From CAWCDJ01 sp963794265 (GTDB lineage: Bacteria; Acidobacteriota; Terriglobia; Bryobacterales; Bryobacteraceae), in NCBI GenBank assembly GCA_963794265.1, contig CAWCDJ010000003.1, forward strand, positions 620,001 to 684,000: a DNA stretch of 64,000 nt, read 5' to 3'. A model generated the notes under the pieces. That model was given only the letters and a program-made list of their open reading frames with translations. It was not told the DNA's origin and searched no databases. The translations under genes and the position numbers were made by a program. Below are positions 35,113 to 43,447 of the stretch, in pieces. Each line of letters starts with the position of its first letter. Within the stretch, counting starts at the first letter, position 1.

Positions 35113-35883
35113 CTAAAATGCAAGGATTTGCATGCCGGCGTCGACGAACAGAATATTGCCCGTTACGCCCCGGCCCAAGTCGCTCGCCAGGAATACCGCG
35201 GTATCGGCGACCTCCGCCGGGTCCGTGTTGCGCTTGAGGGGTGCGCGCGTCTCCACTACGTCCAGGATCGAGGAAAAATCCTTCACCGCGCGCGCCGATG
35301 CGGTCTTCACCGGCCCCGCCGAGATGGCGTTCACGCGAATCTTCCGCGCGCCTAAATCGCTCGCCAGATACCGCATGGCGGCTTCGAGCGAGGCCTTGGC
35401 CACGCCCATCACGTTGTAATTCGTCACCACCCGGGTCGAGCCCAGGTAGGTCAGGGTACTCAAGGAACCGCCGTTGGTCATCAGCGGCGCGGTAGTGCGC
35501 GCCACCGCCACCAGCGAGTAGGCGCTCACCTCCTGAGCCAGCAGGAAGCCGGAGCGCGAGGTCTCGACGAACGGGTGCGTCAGGTCCTCGCGGTTGGCGA
35601 ACGCCAGGCTGTGGACCACCGCGTCGAGCGGCCGCCCGAGTTCGCCCAGCGATGCGGCAAGGGTAGCCAACTCCTCCTCCTTGGTAACGTCGCACGGGAG
35701 AATCGCCGCCACGTCCAGGCCTTTGGACAAATCCTCGATCGCTTCCTTCTGCCGCTCTCCGAGGTAGCTGAGCACCAGGGTGGCGCCCTCCCGGGAAAAT
35801 GCCTGCGCAATCGAGTAAGCCAGGCTCCACTTGTTCGCGATACCCAGAACGAGGGCCAGCTTGCCCTCCATCAATTTGGACAT
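35113..35883 (-). CDS. fabI: Enoyl-[acyl-carrier-protein] reductase (NADH) FabI
   Basis: 256 residues from ATG 35883 (AGAGAG upstream); an ATG at 35937 would include part of the intergenic repeat. The N-terminal LGIANKWSLAYSIAQAF segment binds NADH. The catalytic pair lies in NYNVMGVAKASLE, Tyr and Lys separated by six residues, typical of FabI rather than FabV or FabL. It performs the last reduction of each fatty acid elongation cycle. It is transcribed away from the Gfo/Idh gene's end. Confidence 0.92.
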   Translation of the reverse strand: MSKLMEGKLALVLGIANKWSLAYSIAQAFSREGATLVLSYLGERQKEAIEDLSKGLDVAAILPCDVTKEEELATLAASLGELGRPLDAVVHSLAFANREDLTHPFVETSRSGFLLAQEVSAYSLVAVARTTAPLMTNGGSLSTLTYLGSTRVVTNYNVMGVAKASLEAAMRYLASDLGARKIRVNAISAGPVKTASARAVKDFSSILDVVETRAPLKRNTDPAEVADTAVFLASDLGRGVTGNILFVDAGMQILAF

Positions 35884-35908
35884 GAGTCTCTCTAGTTTAC
35901 TATTGCCG

Positions 35909-35934
35909 GTAGGGTAGGCCTCCCGGCCTGCCCG
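35909..35934. repeat. Dispersed hairpin repeat, copy 2
   Basis: 25 of 26 bases match the copy at 2869-2894, with the same GGTAGGCC/GGCCTGCC stem. It lies in the fabI upstream gap, close to the fabI start. Confidence 0.7.
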
Positions 35935-35978
35935 CAAGCCGGAGGCGAGCCTGTCTTTGCTCTACTCTTTGCACTTCC

Positions 35979-36935
35979 TCACCGCGGCGCCACCGCGGCG
36001 CCGCCCTGCTCTTTACTCCGCTGGGCCGCGTCCAGAAACGCGAAGATCTCGAGCGTCTCCTGGTTCGAGACCGGCGGCTCGCCGCTCTCGAAGAACTTTA
36101 CGATCTCGCCCACCAGCGGTCGGTAGTCGGCCGCCTCGCTTGCCTTGGGATGGCTTACGAAGGTCTCCCGCCCGCGATGCACGATGGCGCCGTAATCGCT
36201 GTACGGCCTGACCGCCCGCACGGTGCCGATGCGCCCGTCTTTCCAGACCCCCACCACCACGTCGGAATCCGCCGTGCTGGTGCGCGTCACGCTCCGGCAG
36301 CAGCCCGTGCCCATCAGCGTGAACAGCAGTTCCACCGGGTGGATCGCGTACCAGGCAAGGTCCAGCGCATGATGCGGCTCGTAAGGCCCGGGCCCCCAGG
36401 TGGTGATTCCGGTGGCATCCGAAAACTTCGCCTCCCGCGCGATCGCTCCGAACCGCAGGCTCGAAGAGCTGAACCACGGCACGCCGGCGTCCTGGGCTAG
36501 CCGCGCGATCTCGCGCGCGTCTTCGAGCGTCGAAGCCAGCGGCTTATCGATGAAGAACCGCTTGTGCGCCGCAATCACCAGGCGCGCTTCCGCGAGGTGC
36601 GGCCGCCCGTCCAGGCTCTCGATCATCACGGCATCGACTTTCGAGAGCAGCGTGGGAATGTCGGGCACGATCTCGACCCCGTACTTCGTCCGGATCTCCT
36701 CTGCAAAGCGATCCACCCGGCTGGCGCTCTCTTCGATATCCGGGCTGCCGCCCTTGAAGGCCGCCACCACACGCGCGCCCGCGATGTGACCGGGCTCGGA
36801 GGGGGCGCTGTTCAGCATCTGGGTGAATGCGGGCACATGCGAAGTATCGGTTCCGATGATGCCTACCCGGATATCCGCGGCGCAGGCTACAGCGGCGCAC
36901 GCCACTAGCAGAAGAGTTGGTTTCACGTAGGGCAT
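35979..36935 (-). CDS. Secreted Gfo/Idh/MocA-type oxidoreductase
   Basis: 318 residues from ATG 36935. The N-terminus PYVKPTLLLVACAAVACA is a signal peptide, then IRVGIIGTDTSH begins the Rossmann NAD-binding fold. An EKP-like motif reads IDKPLA (about residue 130), and the rest is the alpha/beta C-terminal domain. The family oxidises or reduces sugars and related alcohols; secreted members in Acidobacteria have unproven substrates. The start is only 22 bp from recG on the other strand, and an alternative ATG at 36959 would overlap it. Confidence 0.8.
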   Translation of the reverse strand: MPYVKPTLLLVACAAVACAADIRVGIIGTDTSHVPAFTQMLNSAPSEPGHIAGARVVAAFKGGSPDIEESASRVDRFAEEIRTKYGVEIVPDIPTLLSKVDAVMIESLDGRPHLAEARLVIAAHKRFFIDKPLASTLEDAREIARLAQDAGVPWFSSSSLRFGAIAREAKFSDATGITTWGPGPYEPHHALDLAWYAIHPVELLFTLMGTGCCRSVTRTSTADSDVVVGVWKDGRIGTVRAVRPYSDYGAIVHRGRETFVSHPKASEAADYRPLVGEIVKFFESGEPPVSNQETLEIFAFLDAAQRSKEQGGAAVAPR

Positions 36936-36957
36936 TGTACACTGGGTTCGAGACCGC

Positions 36958-39057
36958 ATGGATCTCGCAACCCCACTTACCTACATCAAAGGAGTCGGCC
37001 CCGCCCGCGCGGCCATGCTGGAGACAAAGGGGTTAGCCTCGGTCGAAGACCTTCTCGGCTATTTTCCCTTTCGCTACGAAGACCGCAGCAACGTTAAAAC
37101 CATCGCCCAGCTTGCCCCCGGAGAAATGGCCACCGTCATTGCCGACGTGCGCTCCGCCAGGCTCTCCGGCTTCAAACGCAGATCGCTGGGCCTGTTCGAA
37201 ACCCGCTTCACCGATTCTTCCCGCGCCATCCTGGTGGGCAAGTGGTTCCACGGCGGGTATCTCGCGAATGTGCTGGGGGAGGGCCTCAAGGTCGCGCTGT
37301 TCGGCAAGGTGGAGTTCGACAGCTACTCGGGCGAGCTCACCATGCTGCATCCCGAGTTCGAAATCCTCAGCGGCGACGACGAAGAGGGCGAAGCTTCGCT
37401 CCACACCGGCCGCATCGTTCCGATTTACGAAGCCGCCGGCAAACTCACCACGCGCGTACTCCGCGTGCTCACCCATCGACTGTTCACCGAGTTGCCCCCC
37501 GAGGAAGACCGCCTCCCCGAACACATCCGCCGCACTCTCAAATACCCGGACCGCTGGACGGCCATCCGCGACACCCATTTCCCGCCGCCTGAATCCGACC
37601 TGCGGCTGCTCAACGCCTACCGCACGCAGGCCCAGCAGCGCCTGATCTTCGAGGAGTTCTTCTGGCTCGAATGCGGCGTGGCCCTCAAACGCGCCAAGGC
37701 CCGCACCCTGCCCGGCATCGCCTTCGAGATCGACGACCGCGTCCGGGAGCGGGTCAAAGCCATGCTGCCGTTCAAGCCCACCGAGGCCCAGAAGCGCGTC
37801 ATCAAGGAGATCGCCGGCGATATGAAAGAGCCGCACCCCATGAACCGTCTGTTGCAGGGGGACGTGGGCAGCGGCAAAACCATCGTGGCGGCCGAAGCGG
37901 CGGTGATCGCCATCGAAAACGGATACCAGGTGGCGCTGCTCGCTCCGACCGAGATTCTGGCCGCCCAACACGGCTTCTATTTCCGCCAGATCCTTTCGAA
38001 ACTCGGGTATGTCACAGTGCTGCTCACCGGCTCCTTCACTGCACGCGAAAAGGGGCAGCTCAAGAAACTGGTGGCCGAAGGGCTGGCCCACGTGGTGGTC
38101 GGAACCCATGCCATTCTCGAAAAGGACGTCGAATTCAAACGGCTGGGCCTGGCCATCGTTGATGAGCAGCACCGTTTCGGCGTCCTGCAGCGCCTGGGCC
38201 TGGTGCGGAAAGGCGTAACGCCGGACGTGCTGGTGATGACCGCGACCCCCATCCCCCGCACCCTGGCGATGACGCTCTACGGAGACCTGGACGTCTCCGT
38301 GATCGACCAGCTTCCTCCCGGCCGCAAGCCCATCCTCACCAAACACTACACCGCCGACGCCGTCGAGCAGGCCTACAGCTTCATCAAGCGGCAGATCGAG
38401 GAGGGCCGCCAGGCGTACGTGGTCTACCCGGTCATCGAAGAGTCGGAAACCCAGGCCATGAAAGCCGCGCAGAAGATGCACCAACACCTCTCGCGCGAAG
38501 TCTTTCCCGATCTTGCCGTCGGCCTGATGCACGGACGCCTGGGCGGCGACGAGAAGGAAGCCGTGATGCAGCGCTTCAAGGAAGGTCAAACCAAAATTCT
38601 GGTTTCGACCACCGTCATCGAAGTCGGCGTGGATGTGCCGAATGCCACCGTGATGGTGGTGGAGCAGGCTGAACGCTTCGGGCTCGCCCAGTTGCACCAG
38701 TTGCGCGGGCGCGTGGGCCGCGGCGCCGCCCAGAGCTACTGCATCCTGGTCACGGAAAAGATGAACGACGCGGCGCGCGAGCGCATTCGCACGCTGGTCG
38801 AATCCACCGACGGCTTCCATATTTCGGAAATGGACCTCAAATTACGCGGCCCGGGCGAATTCTTCGGGACCAGACAATCCGGCCTCCCCTCCCTGCGGGT
38901 GGCCAATATCCTGCGCGACGCCGACATCCTCGAAATCGCGCGGCGCGAGGCAGTCGACTTCATTGCGCGGCCGCCTTCGGAAGAAGACCTGCGCGGCGCC
39001 GTGGCCTACATCCGCGACCACTGGCAGCGCCGCTACGGCCTGGTGACGGTGGGCTGA
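36958..39057 (+). CDS. recG: ATP-dependent DNA helicase RecG
   Basis: 699 residues, the normal RecG length. The N-terminal wedge/OB region (about 1-240) begins with LTYIKGVGPARAAML. Walker A is GDVGSGKTIVA (motif I), motif II is DEQH, and the second helicase half has STTVIEVGVDVPNATVM and QLRGRVGRG. RecG remodels stalled replication forks and Holliday junctions. The stop overlaps rsmD by one base (TGATG). It is divergent from the Gfo/Idh gene. Confidence 0.95.
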   Translation: MDLATPLTYIKGVGPARAAMLETKGLASVEDLLGYFPFRYEDRSNVKTIAQLAPGEMATVIADVRSARLSGFKRRSLGLFETRFTDSSRAILVGKWFHGGYLANVLGEGLKVALFGKVEFDSYSGELTMLHPEFEILSGDDEEGEASLHTGRIVPIYEAAGKLTTRVLRVLTHRLFTELPPEEDRLPEHIRRTLKYPDRWTAIRDTHFPPPESDLRLLNAYRTQAQQRLIFEEFFWLECGVALKRAKARTLPGIAFEIDDRVRERVKAMLPFKPTEAQKRVIKEIAGDMKEPHPMNRLLQGDVGSGKTIVAAEAAVIAIENGYQVALLAPTEILAAQHGFYFRQILSKLGYVTVLLTGSFTAREKGQLKKLVAEGLAHVVVGTHAILEKDVEFKRLGLAIVDEQHRFGVLQRLGLVRKGVTPDVLVMTATPIPRTLAMTLYGDLDVSVIDQLPPGRKPILTKHYTADAVEQAYSFIKRQIEEGRQAYVVYPVIEESETQAMKAAQKMHQHLSREVFPDLAVGLMHGRLGGDEKEAVMQRFKEGQTKILVSTTVIEVGVDVPNATVMVVEQAERFGLAQLHQLRGRVGRGAAQSYCILVTEKMNDAARERIRTLVESTDGFHISEMDLKLRGPGEFFGTRQSGLPSLRVANILRDADILEIARREAVDFIARPPSEEDLRGAVAYIRDHWQRRYGLVTVG

Positions 39058-39578
39058 TGCGCGTCATCGCTGGCGAGTTCCGCTCGCGGAAACTGAAGAG
39101 CATTCCCGGGGCCGCCACGCGCCCCACGCCCGACCGCCTGCGCGAGACTCTGTTCGATATCCTGCAGGCGCGTATCCACGCCGCGCGCTTCCTGGATGCC
39201 TATGCCGGAACCGGCGCCATGGGAATCGAAGCCCTCAGCCGCGGGGCGGCGCACGCCTGGTTCCTTGAGCGCAGCCGGAGCGCCATCGAAACCATCCGGG
39301 AGAATCTCGCCGGGTTGCGGCTCGAAAGCCGCTCCACGGTGGTGGCCGGTCCGGTGCTCCTGACGCTCCCCCGATATCCCGCGGACGTTGTCTTCCTCGA
39401 CCCGCCGTATGACCTGGAGCGTGAATATACCGCCGCGCTCGACCTGCTGGCGCAGGCTCCGCCCCCGCTCATTGTGGTGCAGCACTCCGTTCGCCTGGCG
39501 CTTCCCGGCGAACACGGGCCTCTGCGGCGCAGCCGATTGGTGCGTCAGGGCGACAATGCGCTGAGCTTCTACACGTAA
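39057..39578 (+). CDS. rsmD: 16S rRNA (guanine-966 N2)-methyltransferase RsmD
   Basis: 173 residues. MRVIAGEFRSRKL is the family start, the SAM motif is DAYAGTGAMGIEALSRGA (about 47-64) and the catalytic motif is DPPYD (about 117-121). It methylates G966 in helix 31 of 16S rRNA during 30S assembly. Its ATG overlaps the recG stop. A REP-like element begins 8 bp after its stop. Confidence 0.93.
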   Translation: MRVIAGEFRSRKLKSIPGAATRPTPDRLRETLFDILQARIHAARFLDAYAGTGAMGIEALSRGAAHAWFLERSRSAIETIRENLAGLRLESRSTVVAGPVLLTLPRYPADVVFLDPPYDLEREYTAALDLLAQAPPPLIVVQHSVRLALPGEHGPLRRSRLVRQGDNALSFYT

Positions 39579-39585
39579 TCTGCTG

Positions 39586-39613
39586 CCCGCTCCCTCACGG
39601 TCGCGGCTCTGTG
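39586..39613. repeat. REP-like repeat, copy B (single arm)
   Basis: One full arm: CCCGCTCCCTCACGGTCGCG continuing to GCTCTGTG. It follows rsmD and precedes the secreted protein gene. Confidence 0.7.
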
Positions 39614-39665
39614 GGGGTCGCATCGCAGAAGGCATCGGGCAAGCCTCTATAATTCATAAGAGGCC

Positions 39666-41315
39666 ATGAAACTTACTGCCGTTCTGGTCCTGGCCGCCTG
39701 CGCCTCGGCACAGAGCTATTCCTCGCACAGCGGGTGGAACTTTACAGACACCCTGGAAAGCGCCGCCGACGTCCTGGTAGCGGACATTACGGCCGGATCG
39801 GCCGTCGATTCCGGCTCCCAAGTCACGGTGAAGGCAACCCTCCACACGGTGCGGATCCTGAGCGGCGGCATCGCTCCGGAATCGGATCTCCACCTTCAGT
39901 GGAACTACCGGCCGGCTGCGTATGAACCCCCCGCCGTCACTACGAAAGTACCTCTGGTTCGCGGCCTGTGGTTCCTGAGGAGGAATGCGGAGGGCGCGCT
40001 CGAACCCTTACAGGCCGGCTTCCTGACGCCTGTGGGCGGCAGTTTTCTGCCGCTCGGCTCGACCGCGCCGGTCTATGCGGAGACCGAACCGCTCCAGACC
40101 AGGATCGCCCGCGAGATTGACGCCGCCATGGAAGACCTGGTGGCGCAGCATGCCCCCGATTTCGCCCCGCACCGGCCGGAGGCTACCCTGAGCGGCGTTC
40201 TCCCGGCCTGGGTCCAAACCCGCAACACGTTCCAGGCCTTGCAGATAGCTCTCCAGTCGCTGAATGAGCCCGCGGCCCTGGAGGTCTACCGCCGGTTTTC
40301 CGGCATGCCCGACCTGAATCTGGAAGCCGTGGGTATTTTCGGCCGCCTCAGGGCCGGAGACGCCTCCGCCGTCTTCGACCTTGAGCGGGATCTTCCCTAC
40401 ATCGTGGCGACGTTCGACGCGCTGCATCCGGCGCCCCCCATCCTCATGGGTCTCGATTTGAGCAAGGATCTGCCCGCAGCCCACGCGCTGGCCCGCATCG
40501 CGCTCAGCGAAACTCCTCTGCCGGGCATCGAAGGCGGTTTGGCCTTCGCGCTGGCCCGCACGCGCCGCCCGGAGTTTCTGCCGTACTTCATGGTGATGCT
40601 CGACAGCCCCGATCCGGGCGTCCGCGACAGCGTGCTGATGAGCTTCTGCCAGCTTCTAGGCCCCCCGCCAGGCACCCCCGGGTTGGCCGGCACGGCCTTC
40701 TGGAGTCCGGCGATGTCCGCTTCCTGTCCCAACCATTCGCCCTTGAACGACGCCGAACTCGAGCACCGCGATATCCAATTCTGGAAGGAGTGGTGGATCA
40801 TGCACCGCGACGATGTCGCCCGGGCCGTGACCCTGCCGGAGGTGTTCGCCCCAGCCCGCTACGGAGTCCCGCAGAGGTCCGGATTCCAGCCGATCCGGGA
40901 AGTCCCCATGGAGGTGCGCTTCGAGAGCCTGATTCGCATGGCCGACGCCAGCGCGCCCGCTCACTACCACGCGAGCGACGGTTCCATCGTCAACGGCCCC
41001 CCGCCCGGTCCCCACGATCCAGTGAGCCAACTGCTCAAGCCGGCCGACCGGGAGATTTTCCTCCAGGTGATCGAATCGGTGCACGCCAAACTGATCGATA
41101 TCCAGGCCTCCGCGCAGCGCTTGCAGGATGCCGCCCGCATCGCCGGCACGCCGCCCGACCTTCAGCAATCCCGCGCCCTCAATACCGGCCGGCAGTCTGC
41201 TTTGAAGACGGGCCTGGACGACCTGAAGGCGAAACTCTCGCCCCAAGGCTGGCAAACCGTCGAGCAGTTTCTGAAGAGCATGGGAATCGGCGTGTTCCAA
41301 TTCACGCCGCAGTAG
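39666..41315 (+). CDS. Secreted protein, unknown, with HEAT-like segment
   Basis: 549 residues with a signal peptide (KLTAVLVLAACASA). About 20-150 is a beta-rich domain, and about 270-340 contains HEAT-like helices (LARTRRPEFLPYFMVMLDS, then DPGVRDSVLMSF). The centre holds ELEHRDIQFWKEWW, after which a short Cys-containing stretch is seen (SCPNHSP). I cannot place it in a known family. It is the only gene between a REP element and the dnaK promoter region, and is probably transcribed alone. Confidence 0.75.
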   Translation: MKLTAVLVLAACASAQSYSSHSGWNFTDTLESAADVLVADITAGSAVDSGSQVTVKATLHTVRILSGGIAPESDLHLQWNYRPAAYEPPAVTTKVPLVRGLWFLRRNAEGALEPLQAGFLTPVGGSFLPLGSTAPVYAETEPLQTRIAREIDAAMEDLVAQHAPDFAPHRPEATLSGVLPAWVQTRNTFQALQIALQSLNEPAALEVYRRFSGMPDLNLEAVGIFGRLRAGDASAVFDLERDLPYIVATFDALHPAPPILMGLDLSKDLPAAHALARIALSETPLPGIEGGLAFALARTRRPEFLPYFMVMLDSPDPGVRDSVLMSFCQLLGPPPGTPGLAGTAFWSPAMSASCPNHSPLNDAELEHRDIQFWKEWWIMHRDDVARAVTLPEVFAPARYGVPQRSGFQPIREVPMEVRFESLIRMADASAPAHYHASDGSIVNGPPPGPHDPVSQLLKPADREIFLQVIESVHAKLIDIQASAQRLQDAARIAGTPPDLQQSRALNTGRQSALKTGLDDLKAKLSPQGWQTVEQFLKSMGIGVFQFTPQ

Positions 41316-41375
41316 GGCTTTTTGGCGAACCAAGTGCAGCGGTCTCGGTATCAGGTCAATTCAGCTCTCAGGAAA

Positions 41376-41408
41376 CTTGACAATGTAACACTAAGGTTCC
41401 ATAATGGA
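41376..41408 (+). promoter_or_regulatory. dnaK promoter with overlapping operator-like repeats
   Basis: TTGACA (41377-41382), a 17-bp spacer and CATAAT (41400-41405) form a near-consensus housekeeping promoter. CTTGACA-N7-ACTAAGG (41376-41396) resembles the HspR-binding HAIR repeat CTTGAGT-N7-ACTCAAG in 10 of 14 positions and in spacing. The -10 is also inside a perfect 11-bp palindrome, TCCATAATGGA (41398-41408). Confidence 0.7.
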
Positions 41409-41480
41409 GTTGAACTAAACAGCCGCCCTCCGGCGGCGCTGCCATCGTAAAGGAATTCTCGAGGGAGGCTTTTCAAAAAC

Positions 41481-43403
41481 ATGGGAAAGATAATCGGTAT
41501 TGACCTGGGAACCACCAACTCGGTTGTGGCCGTCATGGAAGCCGGCCAGCCCACGGTCATCCCCAATCAGGAAGGTTCGCGCACAACCCCTTCGGTCGTG
41601 GCATTTACCAAGACCGGGGAGCGGCTGGTAGGCCAGGTGGCGAAGCGTCAGGCCATCACCAACCCGGAGAATACGGTATTCTCGATCAAGCGTTTCATGG
41701 GGCGCCGGTACGACGAGGTCACCGAAGAAATGAAGATGGTGCCCTACAAGGTCGTCCGCGGCGAGAACAACGATGCCCGCATCGAGATCATGGGCAAGAA
41801 GTATTCGCCGCCCGAGATCTCGGCCATGATTCTCGGCAAGCTGAAGGAAGCGGCGGAAGCCTATCTGGGAGAGAAGGTTACGCAGGCGGTCATCACCGTT
41901 CCGGCGTACTTCAATGATTCCCAGCGGCAGGCCACGAAAGACGCCGGCAAGATCGCCGGTCTCGAGGTCATGCGGATCATCAACGAGCCCACCGCGGCCG
42001 CTCTGGCTTACGGGCTCGACAAGAAGACCAATGAGACCATAGCGGTCTACGATTTCGGCGGCGGTACGTTCGACATCTCGAACCTGGAAGTGGGCGATGG
42101 CGTGGTCGAAGTGAAATCGACCAATGGCGACACCCACCTGGGTGGCGACAACATCGACCAGCGGATCATCGACTGGATCGTAGCCGAGTTCAAGCGGGAC
42201 AACGGCATCGATCTTTCCCGCGACCAGATGGCTTTGCAGCGCCTCAAAGAGGCCGGCGAGAAAGCCAAGATGGAGCTTTCCACCCTGCTCGAAACCGAAA
42301 TCAACCTGCCGTTTATTACGGCCGACGCCACCGGTCCGAAGCACCTGCAACTGAAACTCACCCGCGCGCGGCTGGAGCAGATGGTGGAAGATCTCGTCCA
42401 GCGCTCCGTCGGTCCCTGCAAGCAGGCCTTGCAGGATGCCAACCTGACTCCGGCGCAGATCAACGAAGTCGTGCTGGTGGGCGGCCAGACGCGGATGCCG
42501 AAGATCCAATCGGTGGTCCGGGACCTTTTCAGCCGGGAACCCCACAAGGGCGTGAACCCGGACGAAGTGGTGGCGGTTGGTGCGGCCGTTCAGGGCGGCG
42601 TTTTGGGCGGCGAAGTCAAGGATGTGCTGCTGCTCGACGTGACTCCGCTGTCGCTCGGAATCGAAACCATGGGCGGCGTGTTCACCAAGTTGATCGACCG
42701 CAACACCACCATTCCGACCCGCAAGACCGACGTTTTTTCGACGGCCAGCGACAGCCAGCCGTCGGTCGAGATCAAGGTGTACCAGGGGGAACGAGCCCTG
42801 GCCCGGGATAACCGCCTGCTGGGCGTTTTCCAGCTCGGCAATATTCCGCCGGCGCCGCGCGGCGTGCCGCAAATCGAGGTGACCTTCGATATCGACGCCA
42901 ACGGAATCCTCAACGTCACCGCCAAGGACCGCGCGACCAACAACGAACAGAAAATCACCATCACTTCCTCTTCCGGACTTTCGAAGGACGAGGTCGAGAA
43001 GATGGCCCGCGACGCCGAATCGCACTCCGCGGACGACCGCAAGCAGCGGGATACGATCGAAGCCCGCAACCGCGCCGATGCGATGGTCTACAACGTGGAA
43101 AAGACGCTCAAAGAGCATCGTTCGAAGGTCAGCGAGGAGCAGGCCAAGGAGATCGAGTCCGCCCTCGAGGAAACCAAGAAGGCCATGGCGGAGAACGATC
43201 CGGACCGCATCAACTCGGCGGTGGACCGCCTGACCACGGCCAGCCACAAGCTGGCCGAAGCGATGTACAAAGCCTCTTCACAGCCGGGCGGCGCCCCGCC
43301 TCCTCCCCAGGGAGACGGCGGTCCGGGAGCCGGCGAACAGGGAGGCAAAGGTAAGGACGACGTCGTGGACGCCGAGTTCGTCGACGTCGACGACAAGAAG
43401 TAG
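41481..43403 (+). CDS. dnaK: Molecular chaperone DnaK (Hsp70)
   Basis: 640 residues. The nucleotide-binding domain starts IGIDLGTTNSVVAV and shows the phosphate motif VYDFGGGTFDIS; the substrate domain begins near 385 and the tail ends DAEFVDVDDKK. It binds unfolded peptides under ATP control with DnaJ. GGGAGG lies 12 bases before ATG 41481. It is followed by dnaJ and an HspR-like regulator. grpE, normally in such clusters, is absent here, so nucleotide exchange must be supplied from another locus. Confidence 0.97.
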   Translation: MGKIIGIDLGTTNSVVAVMEAGQPTVIPNQEGSRTTPSVVAFTKTGERLVGQVAKRQAITNPENTVFSIKRFMGRRYDEVTEEMKMVPYKVVRGENNDARIEIMGKKYSPPEISAMILGKLKEAAEAYLGEKVTQAVITVPAYFNDSQRQATKDAGKIAGLEVMRIINEPTAAALAYGLDKKTNETIAVYDFGGGTFDISNLEVGDGVVEVKSTNGDTHLGGDNIDQRIIDWIVAEFKRDNGIDLSRDQMALQRLKEAGEKAKMELSTLLETEINLPFITADATGPKHLQLKLTRARLEQMVEDLVQRSVGPCKQALQDANLTPAQINEVVLVGGQTRMPKIQSVVRDLFSREPHKGVNPDEVVAVGAAVQGGVLGGEVKDVLLLDVTPLSLGIETMGGVFTKLIDRNTTIPTRKTDVFSTASDSQPSVEIKVYQGERALARDNRLLGVFQLGNIPPAPRGVPQIEVTFDIDANGILNVTAKDRATNNEQKITITSSSGLSKDEVEKMARDAESHSADDRKQRDTIEARNRADAMVYNVEKTLKEHRSKVSEEQAKEIESALEETKKAMAENDPDRINSAVDRLTTASHKLAEAMYKASSQPGGAPPPPQGDGGPGAGEQGGKGKDDVVDAEFVDVDDKK

Positions 43404-43412
43404 GGGAACCCA

Positions 43413-43435
43413 GGGGCCGGCCGGCGACCGGCCCC
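43413..43435 (+). promoter_or_regulatory. Intercistronic hairpin between dnaK and dnaJ
   Basis: GGGGCCGG/CCGGCCCC, a perfect 8-bp stem with a 7-base loop, in the 44-bp gap. There is no T-run, so partial attenuation or an RNA processing stop is more likely than full termination. Confidence 0.6.
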
Positions 43436-43447
43436 AAACGTCTATTT

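Noticed and set aside
41316..41480. CIRCE element near dnaK
   Set aside because: No TTAGCACTC-N9-GAGTGCTAA; the regulator gene present is hspR.
41415..43247. 610-residue open frame on the minus strand
   Set aside because: Antisense to dnaK; dnaK has the correct start, promoter and motifs.
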